The notes beneath the pieces were generated by a model. The model worked only from the letters and a program-made list of their open reading frames with translations. It was not told the origin of the DNA and made no database searches. A stretch of 64,000 nucleotides of DNA. Origin: Ecdyonurus torrentis. Taxonomy: Eukaryota; Arthropoda; Insecta; Ephemeroptera; Heptageniidae. Each line of letters begins with the position of its first letter. Positions within the stretch are counted from its first letter, which is position 1. The translations under genes were made by a program, and so were the position numbers. This document shows positions 53,201 to 62,469 of this stretch, piece after piece. Where the stretch lies: assembly GCA_949318235.1 (NCBI GenBank), contig OX439132.1, positions 21,530,217 to 21,594,216 on the forward strand. The letters are read 5' to 3'.

Positions 53201-53363
53201 TGTTAACACAACATAAATGAGCACTGAATTCTAATTCTATAAGCCTATATTTACCTTTATTATCACTATCACAACTGCAATAGTTGGACTCTTAAAAATA
53301 TTGTTCTCTTACTACCTCTGTAATCATGCCCTTCTTTCTTTCTCTTTTTTCCAGATATTTTAA
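39121..53363 (+). CDS. HBS1L: HBS1-like translational GTPase, full-length isoform
   Basis: Exons 39121-39163, 39448-39516, 39634-39924, 40873-40914, 46518-46640, 46936-47068, 47769-48017, 48217-48446, 49577-49810, 49894-50067, 51245-51447, 52106-52351 and 53355-53363; phases all match, 681 aa. HBS1 is the eEF1A/eRF3-like GTPase that with Pelota rescues stalled ribosomes in no-go and non-stop mRNA decay. The N-terminus [14 protein letters not shown] and [11 protein letters not shown] match the family, followed by the HBS1_N helical domain (about residues 90-148). GTPase motifs: GHVDAGKST (264-272), RGITMDVG (319-326), DAPGHRD (341-347), NKLD (403-406) and SGLSG (442-446). Two beta-barrel domains follow, ending [19 protein letters not shown]. 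The last exon adds only I-F-stop after a strong pyrimidine tract; otherwise exon 12 would read through to [10 protein letters not shown]. Introns carry several foldback elements and LINE pieces. Confidence 0.95.
39951..40740. mobile_element. 0.8-kb foldback element in HBS1L intron 3
   Basis: Outer ends tacagtgtttataatgttac and the inverse of ataactttataaacaccctg. Arms of about 230 bases pair through aaagcttaa and gcaattttgaaaatg blocks and a second pair, ctgcaccatctgaaaatcac. Centre contains a C run (40226-40242). Confidence 0.82.
42513..43597. mobile_element. 1.08-kb foldback element with long near-perfect arms
   Basis: Arm 42513-42950 is repeated in inverse at about 43163-43597, from catatcgtcagtcggatatg inward to aggggcgcaattttg. 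Only a few substitutions are visible. The loop of about 210 bases has no ORF. It lies 340 bases after the stop codon of the SKI7-like exon. Confidence 0.88.
43745..44372. mobile_element. MITE of the AAGCGCCTTACCAC family interrupted by a SINE
   Basis: Left part caacaagcgccttatttatt and right part cattgtggtaaggcgcttgt are inverted ends of the family seen at 3276-3569. A tRNA-like SINE occupies the middle. Confidence 0.72.
43887..44280 (+). mobile_element. tRNA-derived SINE
   Basis: The head gagctggtatggccgagtgg carries an A box (TGGCCGAGTGG, 43896-43906) and a B box (GGTTTGAGGC, 43950-43959), the internal Pol III promoter. The tail ends in (AAC)n at about 44260-44278. The cloverleaf is too degraded for a functional tRNA gene. 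Confidence 0.75.
44880..45630. mobile_element. 0.75-kb element with about 30-bp inverted termini
   Basis: agaggagtcgcggcgcaaaa ... against its imperfect inverse ttttgcaccccggctcctct, continuing as gtggacaaat/atttgtccac. The interior is A-rich and non-coding. HBS1L intron 4. Confidence 0.75.
45649..46079. mobile_element. Foldback MITE, AAAGGCRTAGAAC family, second copy
   Basis: Contains the same core as 5709-6036 (cgtgcgtggaccaggc, ttattttccattcac). It is embedded in an outer inverted pair aactgcatttcagtgaggta and its inverse, so the arms extend further than in the first copy. Confidence 0.82.
47227..47541. mobile_element. Foldback MITE in HBS1L intron 6
   Basis: Ends gaaattgagtgttaatt and the inverse of gtcaattatcagcttaattt, then paired gcatgagagggaaaat/ctttccctctcgta and gtgtgtactttagc/gttaaagtacacac blocks. 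Confidence 0.8.
50265..51185 (-). pseudogene. 3' fragment of a jockey-like LINE, frameshifted
   Basis: Two minus-strand open pieces, 51185-50772 and 50766-50524, give the C-terminal part of a LINE reverse transcriptase protein: [22 protein letters not shown], then [15 protein letters not shown], then [12 protein letters not shown] and [10 protein letters not shown]. The two pieces are adjacent but broken by a frameshift/stop near 50769. 5'-truncated; the catalytic YADD region is absent. HBS1L intron 10. Confidence 0.8.
51530..52010 (+). mobile_element. 3' end of a LINE (same family as 62470-63640), split by a MITE
   Basis: gggtggaaaggcccaaactg ... catggtttccaccatgtaat ... and the last bases ccttggtgtttaataaataa repeat, on the + strand, the 3' end of the minus-strand LINE at 62470-63640. 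The encoded [20 protein letters not shown] is the C-terminal Cys motif of that LINE. Interrupted by the foldback at 51709-51832. Confidence 0.82.
51709..51832. mobile_element. MITE nested in the LINE tail
   Basis: Nearly perfect 40-base arms (aaaaggatagaaaaaccagc, aagggccttaccacagtaga and their inverses) around a short loop. Same family as 55011-55327 and related to 3276-3569. Confidence 0.88.
52480..52575 (+). mobile_element. LINE 3' tail remnant
   Basis: gggctgtcaagccctcacaa followed by ccttaataaagttacttatt and (ATT)n, the usual microsatellite-ended tail of a CR1/jockey-type LINE. HBS1L intron 12. Confidence 0.5.
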
Positions 53364-54289
53364 CTGCTATAAGGAAACTCGTCAAACTGGAATCCTATTT
53401 TTCTCAATTTTTATAATAATTTGGTTTAATTGTTTTACTTGTACCTTGGCAAATTATATTATAATATTTTCCATTATCACATTTTTTTATTATTATTTTT
53501 TTTTTTGCTTTTTTTTTATAACTTTTTGCATACACTGAAGAAAAGTTACAAAATAAATAAAAATAACATTTGAAAGTGATTTTTGATCAAATATATTTTA
53601 TTTCAAGCAATTACATTTTAAGGTTGTGGCACATTTAGACTAGAAAATGACAAAACTAGAGAAAGGAAAACAAAATAGATTTTTTTTGTTGTTGTTGGAT
53701 AAATATTAAAATTGACAAAAACAGATAGGGGGGTCACATTTATCACATTTGGAATGCTTTTTCTCCCTGGAAATTCAATAGAGCTAACATTAAATCATAG
53801 TTTTCTTGCAATGCATGATTGATAAAGATTAATCAGTCATTGCAAAATCGATTTATTTCCTAAATATCTTGCAATGCATATCCTTTTAGAATCATATGAA
53901 AAAATTATGTGCAATCCTTAACATACTTTATCAATCAAATATGGCAAAGTTTTCCTTCATTATTATTACACTGCGAAAGGAAATAATTATCTGAATATAA
54001 TCACTTACAATATTTAACTACAGCATTACAACTTTAAATTTTATAGAATATTTTAAGAGAAAGCAACAGATTTTTTTAAACATCAATTATTTTTATATTG
54101 TAACACTCAAAACATTTGCTTTGGGTAGTCATTTAACTATTCTGTTACTTAAACTGCAATTTACCTTTCTTTTTTTAAAATTAATTTCTAGTGTCAAACT
54201 AGAAAATCAGTTAATAATTTTCATCATAAATATGTCCATAGAGGAATGAGAATCAAATAAATAAATTATCAGCATATATGGAACAATAA
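53364..54289. other. Convergent 3' UTR interval of HBS1L and inositol monophosphatase
   Basis: AT-rich with no further coding sequence. Both genes end toward it, so it should hold their polyadenylation sites; aataaa-type motifs occur (for example near 53550) but the used site cannot be decided. Confidence 0.5.
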
Positions 54290-57200
54290 TTAATCTCTCT
54301 CGGGATAATATTGTTGCAAGTGAGGTACTAACTGGAGTGCCAGAGATGATGTACTGGAGCACAGTACACGACGACTCAACACATCAAAATTTCCCCCTGC
54401 AACACAATAGAAATCCATTTAAGGGCTGTAAGCTGCAACCTCTAGTTAAACCTTAGTTATCTTTTTTCAATTGTTGCAACAATCAAAATAACAACTTAAC
54501 TACGGTTTAACTAGTTAGTTAGCGTCGCAGCTTACGGGGGTTATGGCTGTAAGCTGCAACCTCTAGTTAAACCTTAGTTATCTTTTTTTAATTGTTGCAA
54601 CAATCAAAATAACAACTTAACTACGGTTTAACTACTTAGTTAGCGTCGCAGCTTACGGGGGTTAGACTATGAAGTTGGTAATAAAAAAGGGGAAAAAAAA
54701 AAAAAAAAAAAAAAAAAGTGTCTGTGCTTCAGTGTTACAGTACATTGAACCAAGAGATCCTATGGGGAGTCACCATGCAAAAGTTTCAATAACACAGTTT
54801 TGACATTTTATGTTCTTTTAGCTTGATACTAATTTTAACCAACCCAAGTCTTTTATCAGGGGTAGTCTACACATGAAGGTACAAAATTACACCAAATTTG
54901 AAGGCAATAGATATAAAAGTAAATGGAGATATTAAATCTCTGGTCCCTCTCCTCTAAATATCAGTATACATAAATAATAATATACATATAAATAATGCTT
55001 ATGTTCAATAATAAAGAAAAGGATAGAATTACCAACAAGGGCCTTATCACTGTAGAAGTTCTATGGAGAGGTCGAAGTCTCGCGTGGTACAGTGTTTTGT
55101 TATATAAAAGTTCCTTTCATAACTTGAGCTTTTGCCATATATTAATGACATTATCAATCAAAGAAGAGATTTACTTGATAATGTCATTAATATAAGACAA
55201 AAGCTATCGGATGTGAAATGAACTTTTTTTTTTATAATAAAAAACAGTGCCACACAAGACTTCAACCTCTTCTTAGAACTTCTTCTGTGGTAAGGCCCTT
55301 GCTGGCAATTCTATCCTTTTCTTTATTATACTGATCCTAACCCTAACCGTGATGCTTTTTTTTTCTATTTTTTTTTTTTAATTGATATTATGCTTATGTG
55401 GCAAATAATAATAATAATAATGAAATAGTGTACCAACCTGCAGGATCTATGACAACTCCGCCAGCCTCTCTGACAATCAGATCTCCAGCTGCGACATCCC
55501 ATGCATGTATCCCATATTCCACATAAGCATCTGCACCTCCCATTGCAACCATTGCCATGTTGAGAGCACAGGAGCCTAAACTTCGGATACTGTTAGAAAC
55601 AGATACAGTGTTAGCTTGTCACAAATATACATCAAGGAAGTATCAAGTGTAGCAATTTATTTTTCAGTACTGTTAACTTCCTGTCATGGCAAATTAAACT
55701 ATGCACTTTTTAATTAAATTGATATCGATGAATAAAACTTTACTTACCCATGAACCAAAGGCACAAGAATATTGATGTTTTCAAATTCCACTTTCATTTT
55801 TTCTGGGTCTCTGCTTGTTCCCATTTCCTGACAGATCAAAGCTTTTGATAGCTCTGAAATCATATCACAAACAATACAAATTAGAAATTTTCACGATGAC
55901 AATTAAATATTTATAATAATAATAATAATAGATCTTTATTTAAGGCGCATAAAGGGCTTTTTCAACCCTATTACATGAACCTTGGCTAAAACAAATGCCA
56001 ATATAATTATACATAAAAACATAATTTATCATACAATAATCAAACAATTTTCAACTATTAGGTGGACGCATACACATCCTAGTGACTTATGAGCCAGCTC
56101 AATCACAATTTTATTTCAACAAAATTAATACAGTGTAAATATAACGGAATTTTATTTCACCACAACATTATTTTAATATCATTTCAATACGATTCAGACA
56201 CATTAAAACCTAGGCGTTAAATATCGAGCTAGCAATTTTTTCTCAACATTGTTTTTAAATATATTTTTAGACTGATTACAACACAAATCAGAGCGGAGCT
56301 CATTCCAAAGTTTATAACAGATTACTCCTAATAATTTACTTGGAGCATCTCTACCCACAAAGGGTGCTTGCAAATAAAAGTCATGCTTTCTATCACTCTG
56401 GAATTTACACTTTTCATCAATGTAAAAATATTACTAAGGTAACTAGGCGCATAACCATGCAATACTTTGTGAGTAAATGATAATAAATGCAGCTCTCTCC
56501 TTTCATTTACTTTAAGAACAGAAGTTTTTAGATAACATGCAGAAACATGGTCAAATTTTCTTAAATTAAACACATATCTCATTGCACTGTTCATAGCAGT
56601 TTGTAATCTTATTAGACCTTCACAATTTAAATTACAGTATACAATGTCTGCATAATCAAACAGTGGCAAGATAAGAGTTTTAACCAAGTGTAACCTTGTC
56701 GCCTCTGGCGTGTACGTTCTAAATTTATAAAAATGGCGAAGATGGCTATACACTCTTTGGCACACAAATGATACTTGTTTAGACCAATCAAAATTTTCAT
56801 CAAAGAAAACTCCGAGATTTTTCACAAAACTGGAGTAGCCTATCTCCGTACCATTTACATTAATTTTTGATATTTCATCGTAATTAATTTGACTTTTACT
56901 AATAATGATAGCTTGCGTTTTTAACGGATTAATACATAACCCACGTAATTCAGACCACCGCGAAATGTTAACAATGTCGTCATTCACCTTTTGGACCAAT
57001 AAATCAATATCTTTTAGTTTACCATGAATATATATTTGGAGGTCATCTGCATAAAGATGATAATTACAGAATTGAATTATTTTACCTATATCAAAAGTAT
57101 AAATTGAGAATAATAACGGAGATAGTATACTACCAGTTGGAAGACCAAGTAATAACTTACGCCATAGAGAACGCTCTTCATTCCCCACAACACAATGTGC

Positions 57201-57683
57201 TCTATTACTAATGAAACTAGTACACCATTTAATAACACTTGCTGAGAACTTAATTGAATTGAGAATTGAGAATAAAATGGGGTATAAAATATTTAAACAA
57301 TTAAAGGTATCAGAATTTAATATTAATTTCAAGCATGCAAGGGTATAGGAAGAATGTTAGGGTTTACAACTTAATAATTAAATGGCTTATTTATATAAAA
57401 AAAATTTAAACACCATACATTACCATCTACTTTGGAAGTTTCTATTTTTATATCATTGAGGAATGCTCCTTGTCCTCTACGAGCTCGGAAATACTGGTTT
57501 AGAGTTGGATTGTAAATGATAGCAATCTCTGCTATTTTATTGACAAGCAATGCAATGGAGATACAGTAGTGAGGGTAGCTATGCACAAAGTTCATTGTTC
57601 CATCCACAGGGTCAATTACCCATGTTGGAGCATCAGTGAGCTCACATTTTTTGCCCTCAGCAGTTGACTCCTCTCCAATAAAC
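54290..57683 (-). CDS. Inositol monophosphatase, 3' four exons visible (partial)
   Basis: Minus-strand exons 57683-57424, 55853-55748, 55589-55438 and 54396-54290 join in phase to the C-terminal 207 aa. Metal and substrate residues of the IMPase family are present: FIGEES with the catalytic Glu, [14 protein letters not shown] with both Asp residues, and [13 protein letters not shown] with the third metal-binding Asp. The conserved VHGIRSLGS and [12 protein letters not shown] are also intact. The enzyme removes phosphate from inositol 1-phosphate in a Mg-dependent, lithium-sensitive reaction that supplies inositol for phosphoinositide signalling. The first visible exon begins with one base completing a codon, so one or more 5' exons (about 70 residues) are missing and not recognised up to 64000; they probably lie beyond the window. 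The intron between the first two visible exons contains a jockey-like LINE. Which paralog this is cannot be decided. Confidence 0.92.
54424..54665. repeat. 121-bp tandem duplication, each unit a foldback
   Basis: ggctgtaagctgcaacctct recurs at 54424 and 54545. Each unit ends in the inverse gcgtcgcagcttacggg and contains paired gttaaac/gtttaac, so each is a mini inverted repeat. Only a couple of base differences between the two. Confidence 0.88.
55011..55327. mobile_element. MITE of the AAGGGCCTTACCAC family with a nested hairpin
   Basis: Outer arms aaaggatagaattaccaaca and the inverse of tgctggcaattctatccttt. The centre holds a second inverted pair (aagttcctttcataacttga region against tgaaatgaactttt; gataatgtcattaata). 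Larger than the copy at 51709-51832, apparently by an internal insertion. Confidence 0.82.
55913..57345 (-). mobile_element. 5'-truncated jockey-like LINE with YADD reverse transcriptase
   Basis: The ORF 57332-56328 (334 aa) is uninterrupted. It contains RT motif B ([20 protein letters not shown]), motif C YADDLQIY, then LKTQAII and [12 protein letters not shown] with the usual thumb region [13 protein letters not shown]. The 5' end, including endonuclease and early RT motifs, is missing. A 3' UTR of about 400 bases ends in (ATT)n at 55913-55930. Inserted in an inositol monophosphatase intron in the same orientation as the gene. Confidence 0.88.
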
Positions 57684-57761
57684 CTGCAATGCACTTAAAT
57701 TGTTAAAAAATGACACATGCCTACAGCTCATATGCATATAGAAGAAAAATTAAGAGATAGA

Positions 57762-57765
57762 GAGA

Positions 57766-57826
<61 letters not shown>
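57762..57826. repeat. (GA)n microsatellite
   Basis: About 65 bases of AG repeats with a few GATA interruptions at the left. Confidence 0.96.
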
Positions 57827-57830
<4 letters not shown>

Positions 57831-58031
57831 ATCAAGAAAATTCATACACTGAAAGAGATTTTGAAAAAATAAAACAACAAAATACCAAAGTTATGCCCTA
57901 ATTAATGAAATTGGATATACCTAAATTAATTTAGTATTTTTACGCAAAGCCAATCAGAGGTGGTGCGGGAATAAGATTTAGCAATTTCAATAACATATTC
58001 TTTCAAGTATTGAATGGATCGAGGATATCAG

Positions 58032-58134
<103 letters not shown>

Positions 58135-58611
58135 TTAGGAAAAACCCATCGCGGTTAGTATTAGTTCCTAATACTTGTATTCCTAATACACATATTATCG
58201 CCAAGTCGATCTTTTTGTTTTAATTTTAAGCTTTTGTAAATAATATTCTTTCATTTTCATTTTATTCGGCCCTTTTACTTGCCAACGTCAATAAGAGCAC
58301 GTACTAAATTAATTAAACTATATGCCAAAGCGCATAATATTTATTCTATCTCTCCTACTCTATCATCTTTTGCTTTTCCTACCCCAGTGTCAACATATAA
58401 AGCGATGTAACTAGCGTGAATCACGATACTGTGCAGTCGGTAGGCGTATAGTGCTCTCGCGATCTTTCTAGAGTTGGGGAACTCTGGGAAGTGAGGGAGG
58501 ACACATATTGCTTGCTGGCTGCCTGTCTTACACCCCTCTTAGACACGATTTTATATTACAGTGTGAGGATGAGAGGTTTTAAACAGCAAGCCGAGTTTGC
58601 GCGCGCGATTT

Positions 58612-58690
58612 TAACCAATCAGCGCGTGTAGCTGCGGGGGCATCGCGTATAAAAACGCGACTGCCACTTGCTTCCTCAGCTCAGTCAGTT
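58612..58690 (+). promoter_or_regulatory. CCAAT-TATA-initiator Pol II promoter
   Basis: CCAAT at about 58615, TATAAAAA at 58648-58655 and overlapping initiators tcagc/TCAGT at 58676-58685, correctly spaced (about 30-35 bases after TATA). The whole 58380-58800 stretch is GC-rich against its surroundings. A transcript would begin about 60 bases before the hammerhead ribozyme. Confidence 0.6.
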
Positions 58691-58738
58691 AGCAGATGTG
58701 GTGTGAGCCATCTCTAGCTGTAAAGAGCTCTCTGCCGA

Positions 58739-58785
58739 GCCTTACTGATGAGTCCTAGGTAAAGGACGAAACCGGTCTATAAGGC
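58739..58785 (+). ncRNA. Hammerhead self-cleaving ribozyme (type I, minimal stem III)
   Basis: Core boxes are exact: CTGATGA (58745-58751), GAAA (58768-58771) and the GTC cleavage triplet (58775-58777). Stem I is GCCTTA (58739-58744) with TAAGGC (58780-58785). Stem II is GTCC (58752-58755) with GGAC (58764-58767), closed by an 8-nt loop. Stem III is only ACC/GGT with no loop, the minimal form known from Penelope-like elements, newt satellite and retrozymes, which cleaves best as a dimer. Predicted cleavage is after C58777. No Penelope reverse transcriptase is nearby, so this may be a solo terminal repeat of such an element. Confidence 0.85.
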
Positions 58786-58937
58786 AAAGAGTAAGTCTGA
58801 TGCTGTTTTATAATGTTGTGTCTTCTGTCTTTGACGTAGTGTGAGAACGTAAGATGCTAGGCACATCGTATTTTATTTTGACACTATACCTCCATCCCTT
58901 TAACGTCTACTTTTTAACTAGCTCAAGCTAGAATATT

Positions 58938-59045
58938 TGATCCCTAGTCCCAATTTACTATTTAAATTAGAGAATTTTCGCGTTTTATTAATTTTCAATT
59001 CAACGTGCTCTAATCTCTACCAACTATTTTCTAAATATTTTTTTT
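58938..59045. mobile_element. Single arm of the 6830-7078 foldback MITE
   Basis: tagtcccaatttactattta through tctctaccaactattttcta is nearly identical to the right arm of the element at 6830-7078, but the other arm is absent. Confidence 0.8.
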
Positions 59046-59052
59046 AAACTTG

Positions 59053-59086
<34 letters not shown>

Positions 59087-59121
59087 TGGAAGGATATTAT
59101 TATACTATGATCTTGGAAAAT

Positions 59122-59510
59122 CTTAAAGCCCTTGTCAACTTACCTTTTTATCATTTAGAATACTAAATTGATAATTACCATACCTTATTATCCATGAATT
59201 AGACACCACAACGTTGATTTTGTATGTATTTTCATTATGACGGTTATTTCATGCATCAGACGTCACAATGTACCAATAGGGCCGTGATGACGTGCAAAAA
59301 ACTTCAGCAAGGGGCTTAAATTTATCATGTGACCAGAGCGGTGACTGAGATTGGCGCCGGTACATTGTGACGTCAGAAGTGTGAAATAACCGTCAAAATG
59401 AAAATAAATACAAAATCAACATGGTGGTGTCTTATTCATGGATAAAAGGTATGGTAATTATCAATCTAGAATTCTAAATGATAAAAAAGTAAGTTGACAA
59501 GGGCTTTAAA
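59122..59510. mobile_element. Foldback MITE, TTAAAGCCCTTGTCAACTTAC ends
   Basis: Outer ends ttaaagcccttgtcaactta and its exact inverse. Inner paired blocks are aattaccatacctt, accacaacgttgattttgta and the atgacggttatttca region. No ORF. Confidence 0.85.
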
Positions 59511-59676
59511 TAAGGCACACTTAACATAACTTAGACATACAACCATCAAAGACGATGCCACTTTCTAAAGCAAAAGGAAAAAATATGTAAGGGTAATTTC
59601 TGTTGAAATATACTTTATCTTATTTTTGTATGTTTTAAATAAACATAGAGTTTAGAGCATGATTTATATTATAAAT

Positions 59677-59812
59677 CAGGTCTTCTGGATAGAAATGTCG
59701 TAAAGTATGTTTTTTTGTGATGCGACCTTGAATCTTACCTGTTCTTTTCATAGAGCTCAAAGTCGCATGGCATAAAAACTCTACTACGACATTTCTATCC
59801 GGAAGAACTGAA
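59677..59812. mobile_element. Short foldback MITE
   Basis: ggtcttctggatagaaatgt at left; the inverse acatttctatccggaagaac at right; loop has paired cgacct/aagtcgca-like segments. Confidence 0.75.
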
Positions 59813-60200
59813 ATACTCTTTGTACTTTGCATTATTTGTATAAGATGAGTTTTGTACTGTTATCATAATTCGTGATATATTGATGTATAAATTTATAGTG
59901 CACTGACAAACAAGCATCCTAATTCTTTCTGCTGCTGTTTGGTGAAACATCATATTTATTATCTACGCGCAACTTCAAGACGTCCAAAATGCAACCTCGT
60001 ATTGTAATACGTTTTATTAGGATGAGAGCGTATCTCTTATCCTCAGTTTATGGTAATTACTTTTATATATTATAATAACATTTCTTCATAAATAAAATAT
60101 GACTACTGTAAATAAAACATAAACATCATTCTTCTTCATTTATTAAGTCACCAAATCTAAAATACTACTTACAAAAAATTAAACCATACAAATACATGAT

Positions 60201-60487
60201 TAGGTAAGAGCAGCGTTGCCACATATTATCTATAACACAGGACCTGTCTTATTGTTGTTTTTGCAAAATGAGAGAATGATTAACGCCTCACTTAAATATT
60301 TTGCTACTGTGGCTTAAAAGCATTTTTCACTTTAGTTTGGTTATTGTGATATTGTTTTTATAATCAAATAATGAAAATAACAAAAAGAGTAAAACAAAAT
60401 TAAAGTGAGGTGTCAATCATTCTCTGATTTAGCGAAAGTAAGAAACAAGCAGGTCACAATCAGAGTATGTGGCACCATACTTACCTC
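60201..60487. mobile_element. Foldback MITE with GGTAAG ends
   Basis: taggtaagagcagcgttgcc against the inverse of ggcaccatacttacctc, with internal pairs gagagaatgattaacgcctc and its near-inverse. Confidence 0.72.
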
Positions 60488-60611
60488 ACCATGCATTTAT
60501 TTTGTATTTTATTTATTTTATTAGACATTGGTAGCTTACAGTAACCTCACATCAATATAATAAGTTACACTACATACATCTCGTCAAAATTCTCTAATTT
60601 TAAATTAAACA

Positions 60612-61924
60612 TACGAGGGTTGTATGATAAGTTCCCTAAGTCGCATATAAGTTTTGCCGATAGAACAAAAACGCTAACTGTCCTCGAAAATACTGTATTT
60701 CATTAGATAACCTACAAAATTTTAATCCGCTGTGACTATTATTAATTGCTTGGCGCCAATTTCCTTAGACCTCTCATTTTTACATGCGATTTTTCAAGTT
60801 TTGCATCTTTAGAGCACGATAACTCTGTGTGTATTCATATCTGTGTAAGTTTTTTTATCTCAGATGATACATGAAGAACCCAGCTTTTATTTCATGTGCC
60901 CAGCTAGTGGACCAAGTCTCACGTTTTTTATAAAACGCGTACAAAATTGAATTTTCCAGTTCTAAAAAAAGTCAAAAAGTCGAAGCCGCGACACTCTTTT
61001 TTCCGGAAGCTTATTTGACCCTAAATCTTGCGTTCAGATATGATGTATCCATATTTCTTGAAAGCCTAAAATCTCTGCTATCTGCTGATGTTACATACAA
61101 TGCTATTTGAACAGAATTTTGTAAAAAAAAATAACGAAACTAAAGTGGGAGTGAATTTGCGCCTATACAGCAATGGTCGCATTAAATAATCTCCCTACCA
61201 TGTGTAAATTTAGCTATCAATTCAAAAAATGTGAGAGGTGATAGAGTATGGTCACGTGTTGCTTTCACCAAGTTTTCTTAAGTTTTGCTTGCGTTTTGTA
61301 TTGTCAGCACCAGGTTATTACCAATAGTCTGCTGCGCCTGCCTGCGTTGGGCCTCCGAAAAACGAAAACGCGGCACTCACTTTGCAGAAAGCTTTTTTGA
61401 CCCTAAATCCTGTGTTTAAAAATAATGTATGTATGTCTTTCAAAAGTCTAGAATCTCTGCTATCTGCTGATGTCACATAGAATGCTTTTTATAAAGAATT
61501 TTGTTAAAAAAAACTGACAAAACATGAAGTGGGAGTGAATTTGGGCCTATACAGCAATGACCACATTTAATAACCGCGCTACCACGTGTAAATTTATCCA
61601 CTGATTTGAAAATTGTGGGATATAATAGAGTATGCTAACATATTGCTTCCACCAAGAATTTATAACTTTCCCGCAAATTGTGTATTGTCAGCGCCAGATT
61701 TACGAACATCATTATTTATAGTCCGCTGCGCATTTTTGGTCTATTTTTTAAGTCACCCGACCTTGTGTCATAGAATTTGGCACCAAGCAATTAATAATAG
61801 TCACAGCGGATTGAAATTTTGCATTTTATCTAATGAAATACAGTATTTTCGAGGACATTTAGCATTTTTGTTCTATCGGCAAAACTTATATGCGACTTAA
61901 GGAACTTATCATACGACCCTCGTA
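60612..61924. mobile_element. Mariner-like foldback, TA target duplication, 165-bp inverted termini
   Basis: TA|CGAGGGTTGTATGATAAG ... and its inverse ending CGACCCTCG|TA. The termini pair for about 165 bases. The start resembles Tc1/mariner ends (TGATAAGT-type). The interior has two direct copies of a unit of about 379 bases (tttgaccctaaat at 61013 and 61392; ctctgctatctgctgatg in both). No transposase ORF remains. Confidence 0.75.
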
Positions 61925-62281
61925 AAAAGAATATAGAATAGAAAATAGAATAAAATTTAGTATACATATCTACCTTCTTTTAGGACGCATCATCATCTTT
62001 GATGTTAGAGTTAGCTTCATGTTAAGTGTACTTTGATATATATACACTATATATAAATATATATGTAATATAATATATAGACTGCTATGTTATATGTACT
62101 CACAACCACAACTGTTATATTATTATATCTTACCATTCAAATGCAGAAAGAGCATTTTTCATAAGAATAATATTGCAAATTTTTGGTGCGATTTTTGGAA
62201 TGGTAAAACTTACGTATTATTGTAATCAAGTGTACAATACGTACGTCATATGTATTCAACCACTGCAACGTTTATATATAC

Positions 62282-62286
<5 letters not shown>

Positions 62287-62340
<54 letters not shown>
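62287..62340. repeat. (TA)n microsatellite
   Basis: About 54 bases of TA repeat. Confidence 0.96.
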
Positions 62341-62343
<3 letters not shown>

Positions 62344-62469
62344 GGGCACATTATATACTCTGTATACTGTATATATATTTATTACAGGTAACACCACTGG
62401 TCTATGGGATAACCCCCTTAATGCCAGAGATGCATCTAAAGTAGCAAACATTTATGGTACAGTAATCTT

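Noticed and set aside
62130..62160. Possible upstream exon of inositol monophosphatase ending gaatg|gtaaga on the minus strand
   Set aside because: Phase would fit, but the encoded residues (KNALSAFEW) do not resemble the segment that precedes FIGEES in the family.
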